Source: an uncultured Muribaculaceae bacterium
Lineage (GTDB): Bacteria; Bacteroidota; Bacteroidia; Bacteroidales; Muribaculaceae
Direction of reading: 5' to 3'
NCBI GenBank assembly: GCA_905207535.1
Contig: CAJLLX010000001.1
Coordinates: 1-64,000, forward strand
DNA length: 64,000 nt
In this document: positions 32,823 to 43,845 of the stretch, one piece after another
Layout: the number at the start of each line of letters is the position of its first letter
Numbering within the stretch: position 1 is the first letter of the stretch
The notes under the pieces: model-generated
Database searches by the model: none
Seen by the model: only the letters and a program-made list of their open reading frames with translations
Told to the model about the DNA's origin: nothing
Position numbers and translations under genes: made by a program

Positions 32823-34945
32823 TTTTTCGGCTCGATACCAAGATTATAGAATATAAACGAATAGATGTCGGTGTACTCGTCGATGACCTTCGAGATGGGT
32901 TTGCCGGCACCGTGTCCGGCCTTGCTGTCGATGCGGATTATCTTGGGAGCATCGCCGGTGTTGGCCTGCTGGAGTGCGGCGGCATACTTGAAGGAGTGAG
33001 CCGGCACTACACGGTCGTCGTGGTCGGCAGTGGTGACCATGATGGCGGGATAGGGAGTGCCGTCGTTCTTGATATTGTGGAGGGGCGAGTAGCCGAGGAG
33101 GTAGTCGGCCATCTCCTTGGAGTCGGCGCTGGTGCCGTAGTCCGAAGCCCAGTTCCAACCGATGGTGAAGAGGTGGTAGCGCATCATATCCATGACTCCC
33201 ACGCGGGGGATGGCCACCTTGAAGAGGTCGGGACGCATGTTGGTGACCGCACCTACGAGGAGACCGCCGTTGCTGCCACCCTCGATGACGAGATGCTCGG
33301 GAGAGGTCCAGCCTTCGGAGATCATATACTCGGCGGCAGAGATGAAATCGTTGAAGACATTGAGTTTTTTCATCTTGGTTCCGGCCTCATGCCAGGGTTC
33401 GCCATATTCGGCACCGCCGCGGAGGTTGGCCTGAGCGTAGATACCACCGTTGTCAAGCCATACGAGACGATTGGCAGAGAAAGAGGGATTGAGCGAGACG
33501 TTGAAACCGCCATATCCGTAGAGGTAGACAGGATTTGAACCGTCGCGCTTGAGATCCTTGCGGTAGGTGAGGAACATCGGGATCTTGGTGCCGTCGGCAG
33601 AGGGGTAGAATACCTGCTCGGTGACGTAATCGTCGGGGTTGAAGCCCTTGATGTCGGGCGAGAAGAGGCAAGTGCTCTTACCTGTGGCCTTGTCGTAGCT
33701 GTAGACGGCAGCCGGGTAGAGAAAAGAGGTGAAGGTGTAGAACACCTCGTCAGTCTTGTCGGAGGTGGAGAAGCCTACATCGCCGTAGGTGGGGAGCTGG
33801 ATATCAGTCTTCTTCTCACCGGCGAGCGAATAGACGGCAGGACGCATGGAGGCATCCTTCTCATATGTGACAATCAGATCGTTGCCCGAACGGTTGACCC
33901 CGACGAGGACACCCTCCGCCTCGGGGATGACAGTCTGCCAGTTGTCGCGGGAGGGGTTGGCCATCGGTATCTTCACGAGGCGCTTGCGGGGAGCGTCGGC
34001 CGAGGTGGTGAAATAGAGGTCGTCGCCGATCATATCTACGAATCCCATCTCATAGTTCTGCGAAGGCTCCACGGTAACCCATTTGGCATCGGGACGTGTG
34101 AGATCCTTGACCATCACACCTTCGCCGAATCCCTGACCGCCTACGAAGACGAGCAGGCAGCGCTCATTTTCGGGAACAGCGGCAGTGTGGAAATGCAGAG
34201 GATGCTTCGGATCCTCGAATGCTATGGTGTCGGCGCTCTGAGGAGTGCCCATTTTGTGATAATATATGCGATGGTTTTCGTTGGCGTTGGAGAACTCCTT
34301 ACCTTCTACAGGACGGTCGTAGGCCGAATAGAAAAATCCATCCTTGTACCAGGCGGCATCGGTAAACTTGGCCCATTCAATATGGTCGGGAAGGGGTTTG
34401 GCGGTAGCGGCGTCGACCACGAAGATCTCTGTCCAGTCAGATCCGCTGCGCGAGATGGTGTAAGCCACATACTTGCCGTCGTGGCTCATGGTGAGACCGG
34501 TGAGGGCTACAGTGCCATCGTCGGAGAGAGTGTTGGGGTCGAGGAATACCTCGGCATCCTTGCCATCGGGAGTGGAGGAACGGTAGATGACAGCCTGATT
34601 TTTGAGGCCGTCGTTGCGGGAGAAGTAATATTTGCCGTCGTACCACTTCCAGGGAGTGCCCTGACGGGTGAAATTGTTGAAGTCGGTGATCTGCTTGCGC
34701 AGCGAGTTGCGGAAGGGGATCTTGTCGAGATAATTCTCGGTGATTTCACGCTCAGCCTCGACCCAGGCGAGGGTGGCCGGTGCGGTGTCGTTTTCGAGCG
34801 GCCGATAAGGGTCGGGCACCTCGGTGCCGAAGTAGTTGTCGGCAGTGGCGTCGGACGGAGGCTGAGGGTAGGTGATTTTCTCGCTTGTGGAGCAAGCTGT
34901 AGTAGCTAACAGTGCCATGGCAGAGGCGAAGAGTGAAGTTTTCAT
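32819..34945 (-). CDS. Prolyl oligopeptidase (S9A)
   Basis: A 708-residue serine peptidase with an export signal that is probably a lipoprotein signal (MKTSLFASAMALLATTAC). An N-terminal seven-bladed propeller (about 80-420) gates the active site. The catalytic domain has the nucleophile in IEGGSNGGLLVGAV, the Asp in ADHDDRVVP and the His in SKAGHGAGKP. It would cleave proline-containing peptides in the envelope. It is the first gene of a coupled pair with the BamE-like lipoprotein. Peptide scavenging together with the tricorn-like protease at 18-21 kb is a reasonable inference. Confidence 0.93.
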   Translation of the reverse strand: MKTSLFASAMALLATTACSTSEKITYPQPPSDATADNYFGTEVPDPYRPLENDTAPATLAWVEAEREITENYLDKIPFRNSLRKQITDFNNFTRQGTPWKWYDGKYYFSRNDGLKNQAVIYRSSTPDGKDAEVFLDPNTLSDDGTVALTGLTMSHDGKYVAYTISRSGSDWTEIFVVDAATAKPLPDHIEWAKFTDAAWYKDGFFYSAYDRPVEGKEFSNANENHRIYYHKMGTPQSADTIAFEDPKHPLHFHTAAVPENERCLLVFVGGQGFGEGVMVKDLTRPDAKWVTVEPSQNYEMGFVDMIGDDLYFTTSADAPRKRLVKIPMANPSRDNWQTVIPEAEGVLVGVNRSGNDLIVTYEKDASMRPAVYSLAGEKKTDIQLPTYGDVGFSTSDKTDEVFYTFTSFLYPAAVYSYDKATGKSTCLFSPDIKGFNPDDYVTEQVFYPSADGTKIPMFLTYRKDLKRDGSNPVYLYGYGGFNVSLNPSFSANRLVWLDNGGIYAQANLRGGAEYGEPWHEAGTKMKKLNVFNDFISAAEYMISEGWTSPEHLVIEGGSNGGLLVGAVTNMRPDLFKVAIPRVGVMDMMRYHLFTIGWNWASDYGTSADSKEMADYLLGYSPLHNIKNDGTPYPAIMVTTADHDDRVVPAHSFKYAAALQQANTGDAPKIIRIDSKAGHGAGKPISKVIDEYTDIYSFIFYNLGIEPKN

Positions 34946-35104
34946 TAAAAATTAGGGTTAAAGAGTGAGGATATAGGCTTTACAGGGGATGATCAAAGCT
35001 AAAGCTTTGATAACTAAAAAGCTTGGAGGAGAGATCGCTCCGGGCTTTGGAGGCCGGGCTTTAGGGTGGCGTGGAGAGGGAGGAAAAGAGGGGAGGGTGG
35101 AGAG

Positions 35105-35314
35105 CTACTTGGAGGATGGAGTGTCGGAGCCCTTGCGACGGCGAGCCGAGCGCTTGAGATTGAAGTGGAGCAGCACGATGCAGAGAATGCAAACGGCTGT
35201 GCCACCGAAATATAGGAGCGGCGAAGTGGCTCCGCTGACATATGAATCCCATCCGAGCACTACCATGACGATGAGGTAGACAAAGAGGATGGCGGGGATA
35301 ATGATTGCTTTCAT
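35105..35314 (-). CDS. Small two-helix membrane protein
   Basis: 69 residues with two hydrophobic helices (IIIPAILFVYLIVMVVLGW and LLYFGGTAVCILCIVLLHF) and a basic tail LKRSARRRKGSDTPSSK. I do not recognise it. The start codon lies inside the first copy of a 17-base direct repeat (see 35312). The downstream gap to the S9 peptidase gene holds a palindrome (ATCAAAGCT/AGCTTTGAT, 34992-35011) and a G-rich stretch. Confidence 0.6.
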   Translation of the reverse strand: MKAIIIPAILFVYLIVMVVLGWDSYVSGATSPLLYFGGTAVCILCIVLLHFNLKRSARRRKGSDTPSSK

Positions 35315-35368
35315 TTTAAAGTGAAATCTTTCAGATTAGGTGGAATACTTCCATTTTAAAGTGAAATC
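35312..35368 (-). repeat. 17-base direct repeat, 40-base period
   Basis: CATTTTAAAGTGAAATC occurs at 35312-35328 and again at 35352-35368. The first copy contains the start codon of the small membrane protein (minus strand); the second ends 16 bases before the exonuclease stop. This may be a translation-linked control element or a duplicated end. Confidence 0.6.
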
Positions 35369-35383
35369 GGTGGAATGGGAGTC

Positions 35384-36019
35384 TCAATGGGTGCGGAGCT
35401 CATGTCCGGGGATCGGTTCCTCCATGATGTATGGCGATTCGGCGGGGTTGAAATTGCCGGCGACGAGGTGATTGTAGATCATCTGGCATGCCCAGGCATC
35501 AATGGCGGCATAATGCTGCTGATTAACTGTGAGTTCGGACGCTTCCCAGTTGGTGAGTCGCTGATTTTTGGAGATTCGCTGCTTGAAAATGATGCCGAAG
35601 ATGCGCTGGAGACTGTTGTCGGCGATTTCGTAGTCTTTGACAAACGACTGGAGTTCTACGAATCCTTCGGGATTGAAATCGGCCAGTTTGGCAAGCGAGT
35701 GGAAATCGTCTTTGATGGAAAGACCTATTTTCTGGATGTCGGGGCGCTCGAGGAAACGGAGCAGGGGGTCTAACGATCCGATCATCTTGAGGCGGAAGAG
35801 GAAGCACTCGTCGCCGGCGGAGATCTGCATCAGACTGACATTGTAATGTCGAAATTTCTGAAACGAAGGGCGCGTCTCGGTGTCGAAGCCGATCTGGTCC
35901 ACCTTGTTGAGGTAGGAGAGGGCACTCTTGCTTCGCGAAGGAGAGTCTATGAGGATGACCTTCCCGGGGAATTTGACCTCGGGAAGTTCAAGAAGCTGCT
36001 GTTTGGAAATACTTAGCAT
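35384..36019 (-). CDS. RNase D-like 3'-5' exonuclease
   Basis: A 211-residue single-domain DEDDy exonuclease. Exo I is IGFDTETRPSF (Asp and Glu), Exo II is near IGLSIKDDFHSL, and Exo III has the Tyr and Asp in HYAAIDAWACQMIY. It lacks the HRDC domains of full-length RNase D, so it belongs to the short exonuclease-only group. RNA trimming is the likely role, though DNA substrates are possible. It has its own promoter at 36053-36085. Confidence 0.9.
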   Translation of the reverse strand: MLSISKQQLLELPEVKFPGKVILIDSPSRSKSALSYLNKVDQIGFDTETRPSFQKFRHYNVSLMQISAGDECFLFRLKMIGSLDPLLRFLERPDIQKIGLSIKDDFHSLAKLADFNPEGFVELQSFVKDYEIADNSLQRIFGIIFKQRISKNQRLTNWEASELTVNQQHYAAIDAWACQMIYNHLVAGNFNPAESPYIMEEPIPGHELRTH

Positions 36020-36052
36020 CTCTTGTGAGATATAGTGTTGAGATTGATTCTA

Positions 36053-36085
36053 CAAAAGTAGCGTTTTGTCGCGGCATAAGCCAAA
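36053..36085 (-). promoter_or_regulatory. Promoter of the exonuclease gene
   Basis: On the minus strand TTTG (36085-36082), 21 bases, then TACTTTTG (36060-36053) fits the Bacteroidetes consensus. The leader would be about 30 bases. Confidence 0.55.
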
Positions 36086-36163
36086 AAGCAAAGCAAAAAA
36101 GTATTGAGCGATGTGAAAAGCGGTTAAACAAGGCTCAAAATAGAGGGAAAGCCTCACGTGGCA

Positions 36164-36802
36164 TCAGCTCAGGGCAGGCACATCTATGACAGGTACGCCC
36201 GGGAAGTGACGGTCGAGATAACGCTCGAGGAAAGCGTGAGTGTCGGCCGCGATGAGGGGGTCGGAGTCGAAATAGGTGTTGTAGAGGACAGAATGGAGAT
36301 TGACTCCATGGTGAGCTATAGCCTCGAGAGAAAGGATGGCATGATTGATGGATCCAAGACCGCCGTGCACCACCAGGATGAGAGGCAGACAGCGCGATGC
36401 TACGTAGTCGATGGTGAAGAAATCGTCGGTGATGGGGACCATCAGACCGCCGGCACCCTCGATGAGGACACGATTGTAGCGGCTGAGCAGTATTTCCGTG
36501 CTGTGGTCGATGATGTCGAGGGGGATGTCGCGGCCATCGATGCGTGCAGCGAGCTGAGGAGAGCAGGGGTGGGTGTAGATCAGCGGTGCTGTGGTGTGGT
36601 CGAGATCCTCGGGAAACATCTCCACATTGCAGAGGCGGCGGTGAGCCTCGATATCCTCAGAGGAGCCGACGCAACCGGTCTGTATGAATTTTTGAGTGAT
36701 GACCGACTGGCCCTGCTCCATCCATTGCGATGCAAGCCATGCGGTGCAGAATGTCTTTCCGGCGTCGGTGTCGATGCCGCTGATAAAAAATGCCTGGTTC
36801 AT
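36164..36802 (-). CDS. bioD: Dethiobiotin synthase
   Basis: A 212-residue ATP-dependent enzyme that closes the ureido ring of dethiobiotin from DAPA and carbon dioxide. The P-loop reads GIDTDAGKTFCTAWLA; KFIQTG and LIEGAGGLMVPI are the substrate and metal loops of the family. Its ATG overlaps the stop of the bioG-bioC gene by one base (TAATG), so translation is coupled. It is the last of the local biotin genes; bioA and bioB are not in the window. Confidence 0.95.
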   Translation of the reverse strand: MNQAFFISGIDTDAGKTFCTAWLASQWMEQGQSVITQKFIQTGCVGSSEDIEAHRRLCNVEMFPEDLDHTTAPLIYTHPCSPQLAARIDGRDIPLDIIDHSTEILLSRYNRVLIEGAGGLMVPITDDFFTIDYVASRCLPLILVVHGGLGSINHAILSLEAIAHHGVNLHSVLYNTYFDSDPLIAADTHAFLERYLDRHFPGVPVIDVPALS

Positions 36803-38232
36803 TATATTATGTCGTTTGCAAGAATCAGATAAACAGGATTGTAAGTAAGAGCCGTAGAGCCGTCGGGCTGTACGGGGAAAGATCGCATGAGTTTGATGGC
36901 CGCGCTTCGTGCGGCAGCATCATCGTCGGAGAGAGCATTTACCCCGGTGTATTTCAGGTGCTTGAGAGCAGCGCGGACATCGGGAAAATCCATGCGGAGC
37001 GACTCCGAGAGGCAGTCGGTGACCGTGAGACCGCTCCGCTCAGCCGCTCTAACCATGACATCGGGCGACGGATAGGAGAGCGAACGTCCGGTGGCAGCCT
37101 CGATTTCGCTGAAAGTGCCCGGACCGTAGAACGCCAGCGCGGCAATGCCGCCTGGAGCCAGCACCCGGCCAAGAGCCGAGACAAAACGGGAGGGAGAGTG
37201 GAACCATTGGATGGTGGAAGCGCTCAGTAGAAGATCCACCGAACCGGCGGGGAGAGAGGTGACAGCCACCTCAGCATCGCAGGTGTGGAATGAAGCTCCG
37301 GCGGGGAGAGCGCATGACGGAGAGACCGGGGCTATGTCCCAAAGGTCGATATGACATCCGGCCATGGCGGGAGCATAAAGGGAGGTGAGCGTTCCGCTGC
37401 CTACACCGACCTCGAGGATGCGCGAAGGGGAGAGCCCGCGGGCAGAGAGACGGTTGGCGGTAAGGTCCCATAGCTTGCGCGCAACATCGGTCTGCACATC
37501 GGCATGCTTTGCATAAGTGGCCGATGCCGATGCGAAACGTGCGGCAACCAGCTGCTTATTGATGATATGACGGTCGAAAATGGCGGCAAAATCGGGGAAA
37601 TGAGGTGCCGAGGGGAGGACAACCGATGGCACAGAGCGCCATGCCTCCGCCTGATTGGCGGCAGGGAAGATGCGGTCTTCGGCCGAGATGAGGGCAAGAT
37701 CCCAAAGCAAGGCATAGCAGTCCGGATCTAGCGGCCGGAGAGAGCCGAAAGCCTGCAGCTCGCTCTCGAGCGACGCAAAGGAGCGCTGAGGAGCCGAATC
37801 GATGAAAGCCTGAAAAGCTCCCGCCGAGGAGAACATGCGGCGGCGAAACTTGCGCACCGAAGCCTCGGAAAGATTGGCGAGCGTGCCGCTGAAAATGCCG
37901 CCGGGGATACCCTGCGAGTCGTGGATGTGAGCCGTAGTGCCGTTGACTGCGATAGCCTTAGTGATAAGGCATGAATCGCGATATAGAGCGAGGAAAGAGG
38001 TGGCGATGCGCACCCCGAACGACCACGCCACCACCACTACCTCACGATAGCCGTCGAGGAGAGGGATGAGGTCAGCGAAAGCTTCTGGAGAATCGGAGCT
38101 GTAGTCGGAGAGCGCCAGGAGGTCGTATCCGGGTTTATGGAGAGAGGCGAACGGGGTAGAATCCATGCCCCATCCTAAAAAGAGGAGGATGAGGCGCGGA
38201 TTGCCGCTATGTGTGATGAATACTTTTTCCAT
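36802..38232 (-). CDS. BioG-BioC fusion: pimeloyl-ACP esterase and malonyl-ACP methyltransferase
   Basis: A 476-residue fusion of two steps of pimelate synthesis. Residues 1 to about 215 are an alpha/beta hydrolase of the BioG (DUF452) type, with LFLGWGMDSTPF and the nucleophile in VVVAWSFGVRIA. It frees pimeloyl-ACP methyl ester. From about 225 (ASATYAKHADVQTDVA) begins BioC, the SAM-dependent methyltransferase that masks malonyl-ACP; its SAM loop is ILEVGVGSGTLTSLYA. Fusing the enzyme that adds the methyl to the one that removes it is known in some Bacteroidetes. It lies 60 bases after bioF and overlaps bioD. Confidence 0.92.
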   Translation of the reverse strand: MEKVFITHSGNPRLILLFLGWGMDSTPFASLHKPGYDLLALSDYSSDSPEAFADLIPLLDGYREVVVVAWSFGVRIATSFLALYRDSCLITKAIAVNGTTAHIHDSQGIPGGIFSGTLANLSEASVRKFRRRMFSSAGAFQAFIDSAPQRSFASLESELQAFGSLRPLDPDCYALLWDLALISAEDRIFPAANQAEAWRSVPSVVLPSAPHFPDFAAIFDRHIINKQLVAARFASASATYAKHADVQTDVARKLWDLTANRLSARGLSPSRILEVGVGSGTLTSLYAPAMAGCHIDLWDIAPVSPSCALPAGASFHTCDAEVAVTSLPAGSVDLLLSASTIQWFHSPSRFVSALGRVLAPGGIAALAFYGPGTFSEIEAATGRSLSYPSPDVMVRAAERSGLTVTDCLSESLRMDFPDVRAALKHLKYTGVNALSDDDAAARSAAIKLMRSFPVQPDGSTALTYNPVYLILANDII

Positions 38233-38292
38233 ATTACCCGAAAGTGGGGAGATTTTAAGCAGAAACCGGAGAAAGAGGCCCCGGAAGAGAGA

Positions 38293-39435
38293 TTACATCA
38301 ATTCGCCAAGCGCCTTGTCGAGAGCCTCGATGTCGCGCGGCATCATAGCCGAGGAGAGGGAGAAGCGGAGACGCTCGGTGCCCTCAGGCACAGTGGGCTT
38401 ACGGATGGGGAGGGCCTTGATGCCGTAGCGGGAGAGGAGCTGGCGCGAAAGTTCCACAGCTTTTTTCGGATCTCCGACTATCAGCGGCTGGATGTGGGAG
38501 GGAACGATGGGGTGAGAGGAGTATTTTTTCAGCACATCGTTGAGCTGCACCCCGAGGCGCTGCAGATGCTCGCGGCGGTTGTCCTTCTGAATGAGATTGC
38601 CGAGGGTGAAACGGGTCCAGGCAGCGCTCATGGGAGGGAGGGCCGTAGAGAAAATGAAACTGCGGGCCGTGTTGACGAGGTAGTCGTGCATATCGAGGCC
38701 GACGATGGCAAAAGCGCCCATCGAAGCAGCAGCCTTGCCGAAAGTGCCGACGATAATATCGATATCATGTGGTGCAGAAGAGGCAGCGGAGAGTCCAAGT
38801 CCTTTGGGTCCGAGGACGCCGAAAGCATGGGCTTCGTCGACATAAAGCATCACATTGGGATATTGGCGCTTGAGAGCGATGAGGCGCTCGATATCGGCGG
38901 TGTCGCCGTCCATGCTGTAGACACTTTCCACTATGACGATCACATGCTTGTATTTCGAAGCCTTGGAGGCGAGAATTTTCTCGAGATGATGGAAATCGTT
39001 GTGGCGGAAGCGGATGAAAGGAGCACGGGAGAGGACAATGCCGTCGATGATGCTGGCATGTACCAGTTTATCGGCCACGATGAGCGTATCGCGGTCGGCG
39101 ATAGCCGATATGAGGCCGGTATTGGCATGGTATCCGCTGTTGAAAAGGAGCGTGGAGGTGTCGGTGCCCCGATATTTCTTGTAGAGGAGCGACAGGAAGA
39201 CCTCAAGATTGGTATATTCAATCTGACGGGGAGCCAAAAGACGGGCCGCCGACGAGGTGAGAGGCACCGTGGCGGAGATAGGGTCGGCGAAAAACTTCTG
39301 CTGAAGCGTATGGTCGGCCGCCAGGCCCATATAATCGTTAGTAGAATAGTCGGTGACGGTGAGGGGCGACACAGTGGGGATCTCCCTATAGTTGCCCTCA
39401 TGGTGCAATTGCTGTAAGTATTCTCTGATATTCAT
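38293..39435 (-). CDS. bioF: 8-amino-7-oxononanoate synthase
   Basis: A 380-residue PLP enzyme of the alpha-oxoamine synthase family that joins pimeloyl-ACP and alanine to form KAPA. Family marks are the N-terminal DYSTNDYMGLA, the glycine-rich NSGYHANTGL, the PLP-binding VDEAHAFGVLG and the Schiff-base lysine in GTFGKAAASMGAF. It is 58 bases downstream of the ABC-F gene and upstream of bioG-bioC. A related CoA-dependent synthase cannot be fully excluded, but the biotin neighbours make BioF most likely. Confidence 0.92.
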   Translation of the reverse strand: MNIREYLQQLHHEGNYREIPTVSPLTVTDYSTNDYMGLAADHTLQQKFFADPISATVPLTSSAARLLAPRQIEYTNLEVFLSLLYKKYRGTDTSTLLFNSGYHANTGLISAIADRDTLIVADKLVHASIIDGIVLSRAPFIRFRHNDFHHLEKILASKASKYKHVIVIVESVYSMDGDTADIERLIALKRQYPNVMLYVDEAHAFGVLGPKGLGLSAASSAPHDIDIIVGTFGKAAASMGAFAIVGLDMHDYLVNTARSFIFSTALPPMSAAWTRFTLGNLIQKDNRREHLQRLGVQLNDVLKKYSSHPIVPSHIQPLIVGDPKKAVELSRQLLSRYGIKALPIRKPTVPEGTERLRFSLSSAMMPRDIEALDKALGELM

Positions 39436-39492
39436 ATCCTTGATCTAATAAAAGACGGGAGCCTTCCGGAAATGGAAGGACCCTTTTAAGGA

Positions 39493-41481
<1,989 letters not shown>

Positions 41482-41553
41482 AAGCAAGAAATGTATGAAT
41501 GGTTGTCGAAACAAAAACGTAAGCCGCCGTCCCGGCAGGCCCCGGGCGGGCAA

Positions 41554-42114
41554 TCAGCGGCGGCGATGGTGGATGACAAGCCTGCGGCGGTCGGTGATGA
41601 CGATATCGACAGCCACATCGTGAGGCTCGACGGGGATATCCTCGGAGATGAGCTGGAAATCGTATCCGACACCGATCTTGGTGGCGGCTGTAGACTGCAG
41701 GAGGCGGTCGTAGTAGCCCTTGCCGCGTCCGACACGATTGCCGCGCTTATCATAGGCGATGGCCGGGACCACAATCAGTTCGATAGAATTGATGTCGGCA
41801 GTGTCGTCGCCCTGCGGCTCCTCGATATGGAAAGCCCCGAGGGCCATGTGAGAGCGGTCGTAGGGGAGGATGTCGAGATTGACTCCGTTGACGCGGGGAA
41901 GAAAGAAATGCTTGCGTCCGCTCCACTTGTCGAGAAACTCGCGAGTGCTGAGCTCGTCGGGCAAGGAATGATAGAGGAGGATATTCTCGGCAAGTAGGAA
42001 AGCAGCCGACTGCTCGAGGCGGTCGAAGACACATTTAGCCGCAAAGGCTTTTTCAGCCTGCGAGAGCAGACTCTTGCGGGCTTTTACCCGATCTCTTATA
42101 TCATCCTTGTTCAT
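41554..42114 (-). CDS. 5-formyltetrahydrofolate cyclo-ligase
   Basis: A 186-residue enzyme that returns 5-formyl-THF to the active folate pool as 5,10-methenyl-THF, using ATP. The family motifs are LLYHSLPDELSTREFL and the nucleotide-binding GNRVGRGKGYYDRLL. Normal length and intact. It lies 18 bases downstream of the CtpA-type protease gene on the same strand and 73 bases ahead of the ABC-F gene. Confidence 0.93.
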   Translation of the reverse strand: MNKDDIRDRVKARKSLLSQAEKAFAAKCVFDRLEQSAAFLLAENILLYHSLPDELSTREFLDKWSGRKHFFLPRVNGVNLDILPYDRSHMALGAFHIEEPQGDDTADINSIELIVVPAIAYDKRGNRVGRGKGYYDRLLQSTAATKIGVGYDFQLISEDIPVEPHDVAVDIVITDRRRLVIHHRRR

Positions 42115-42132
42115 TGTCAGTCAAAATAGATT

Positions 42133-43788
42133 TTATTGTTTATCTGAAGCCCCGAGAGATGTGGCGGAAGCGGAATTTCGGTCGGAAGTGACCGGAATGT
42201 CGGCAGCTCCCTCCAGAATCTCCTGCACAGCCCGGGTGACATTGGTGTCGGCCTCGTTGATGAGGCGGAAGTAGTCGTTGTAGCCGAGCGTGTCGCGCGC
42301 AATGAGGGCTTTTAGTTGAGTAACAATCAAATCGTGGGAAATGTTGATGTAGTACCAGCGGGGAGCGATGCCGTTTTTGGCAGCGAAGTTGACAAACTGA
42401 CGGAGGAGACGGTCGTCTTTGGGGAGCAGAGAGAGGAGCTCGTCGACATCCTTGGCCTCCTCGAGTCGCTCGCGGTTGGCATCGACATAATCGAAGGCAA
42501 ATTTCTGAAGGAGCCCCGCATTGGCTACATTGAGATAGTAGGAAGTGATGCGGGAAGTGTCGTTGGGAACAAAGATGTCGGGCATGATGCCGCCTCCGCC
42601 GTAGACAGTGCGTCCGTTGACGGTGTGGAAGAGGAGATTCTTATCGAGTTTGATAGAGTCTTCGCTGAACATCTCGCCACGGTTGTAGCGGTCGAGGATG
42701 TCATGATCGTAGAGGGCAGAGTTGGAATAGTCCTTCTGGATGCATCTGCCCGAGGGGGTGTAGTAGCGTCCGATAGTGAGGCGGATGGCCGAACTGTCGG
42801 GGAGCACGGCCTGACGTTGGATGAGACCCTTGCCGAACGAACGGCGGCCCACGATGAGAGCGCGGTCGTTGTCTTGAAGTGCTCCGGCGAAAATCTCAGA
42901 AGAGGAAGCGGAGAACTCATCGATGAGCACCACAACGCGGCTATCCTTGAAATTGCCGTTGCCGTCGGCCTGCACGCCCGAGGTGGAGAAATATTCGCGC
43001 CCCTTTGTGGTGGCGATGAGGCTCCCCTTGGGCAGGAACTCGTTGGCCATGAGGAATGCGATCTCCATGAATCCGCCGGAATTGCCGCGGAGGTCGATGA
43101 CATAGTCGGAAGCGCCCTCGCGCTTGAGATCGTTGAGAGCCTGGAAGAACTCGTCGTAGGTGGATCGGCCGAACTTGCTGACGCGGACATAGCCGATGCT
43201 GTCGGAAAGCATATAGGATGCATCGACCGAGGTGTTGGGCAGTTCGCCACGGATCACCTCCATATTGAGCATCTTCTTGGCGCCGGCACGACGGACACCG
43301 AGGGTGACGGGAGTGCCACACTCGCCGCGGAGCTTTTTGAGCACCTGCTCATTGGTGATGCCGATGCCGGCCACGTCCTCACCGTCGACCTTGACAATGC
43401 GGTCGCCGGCGCGCATGCCGATTTTCTCGGAAGGACCTCCCGAGACGACCTCGATGACAGTGATGGTGTCGTTGTTGATCATAAACTGCACACCGATGCC
43501 GCAGAACGAGCCGTCGAGTTCCTCGTTGACCGAGCGGAGGTCGGAAGCCGGGATGTATGCCGAGTGCGGGTCGAGATTCTGGAGGAGAGCCGGGATGCTG
43601 TTCTCCAGAAGGCTGTCGAGATTGACTTCATCCACATAATCGTTGCGGATGAGATTGAGAATAGTCTGGAATTTTTTCTGGGATGCCGTGCCGGCCGTGT
43701 GTCCTCCGCGGAAGAGGTCGGATGCGAGAATACCCGCGATGAAAGCCAGGGCTACAATAAGAGGCACCCAAGTAGCAGTCTTTTTCAC
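42133..43788 (-). CDS. CtpA-type S41 processing protease
   Basis: About 551 residues with an N-terminal anchor (TATWVPLIVALAFIAGIL), a PDZ domain (about 95-175; GDRIVKVDGEDVAG) and the S41 core. The catalytic Ser lies in EFSASSSEIFAGAL and the Lys in GRRSFGKGLIQ. The C-terminal extension is typical of Bacteroidetes members. It would trim C termini of periplasmic or secreted proteins. I choose the GTG at 43788 (VKKTATW) as a short cytoplasmic start; an ATG at 43833 would add 15 aromatic residues. Confidence 0.92.
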   Translation of the reverse strand: MKKTATWVPLIVALAFIAGILASDLFRGGHTAGTASQKKFQTILNLIRNDYVDEVNLDSLLENSIPALLQNLDPHSAYIPASDLRSVNEELDGSFCGIGVQFMINNDTITVIEVVSGGPSEKIGMRAGDRIVKVDGEDVAGIGITNEQVLKKLRGECGTPVTLGVRRAGAKKMLNMEVIRGELPNTSVDASYMLSDSIGYVRVSKFGRSTYDEFFQALNDLKREGASDYVIDLRGNSGGFMEIAFLMANEFLPKGSLIATTKGREYFSTSGVQADGNGNFKDSRVVVLIDEFSASSSEIFAGALQDNDRALIVGRRSFGKGLIQRQAVLPDSSAIRLTIGRYYTPSGRCIQKDYSNSALYDHDILDRYNRGEMFSEDSIKLDKNLLFHTVNGRTVYGGGGIMPDIFVPNDTSRITSYYLNVANAGLLQKFAFDYVDANRERLEEAKDVDELLSLLPKDDRLLRQFVNFAAKNGIAPRWYYINISHDLIVTQLKALIARDTLGYNDYFRLINEADTNVTRAVQEILEGAADIPVTSDRNSASATSLGASDKQ

Positions 43789-43845
43789 CTGAACAAAGAG
43801 ATAAAAAAAGTAAGATTGAAAACCATAAAACAAACCGAAAGGAGT

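Noticed and set aside
34992..35011. Palindrome ATCAAAGCT/AGCTTTGAT as terminator
   Set aside because: It is palindromic with only two central bases and no T-run on either strand, so it is noted but not called a terminator.
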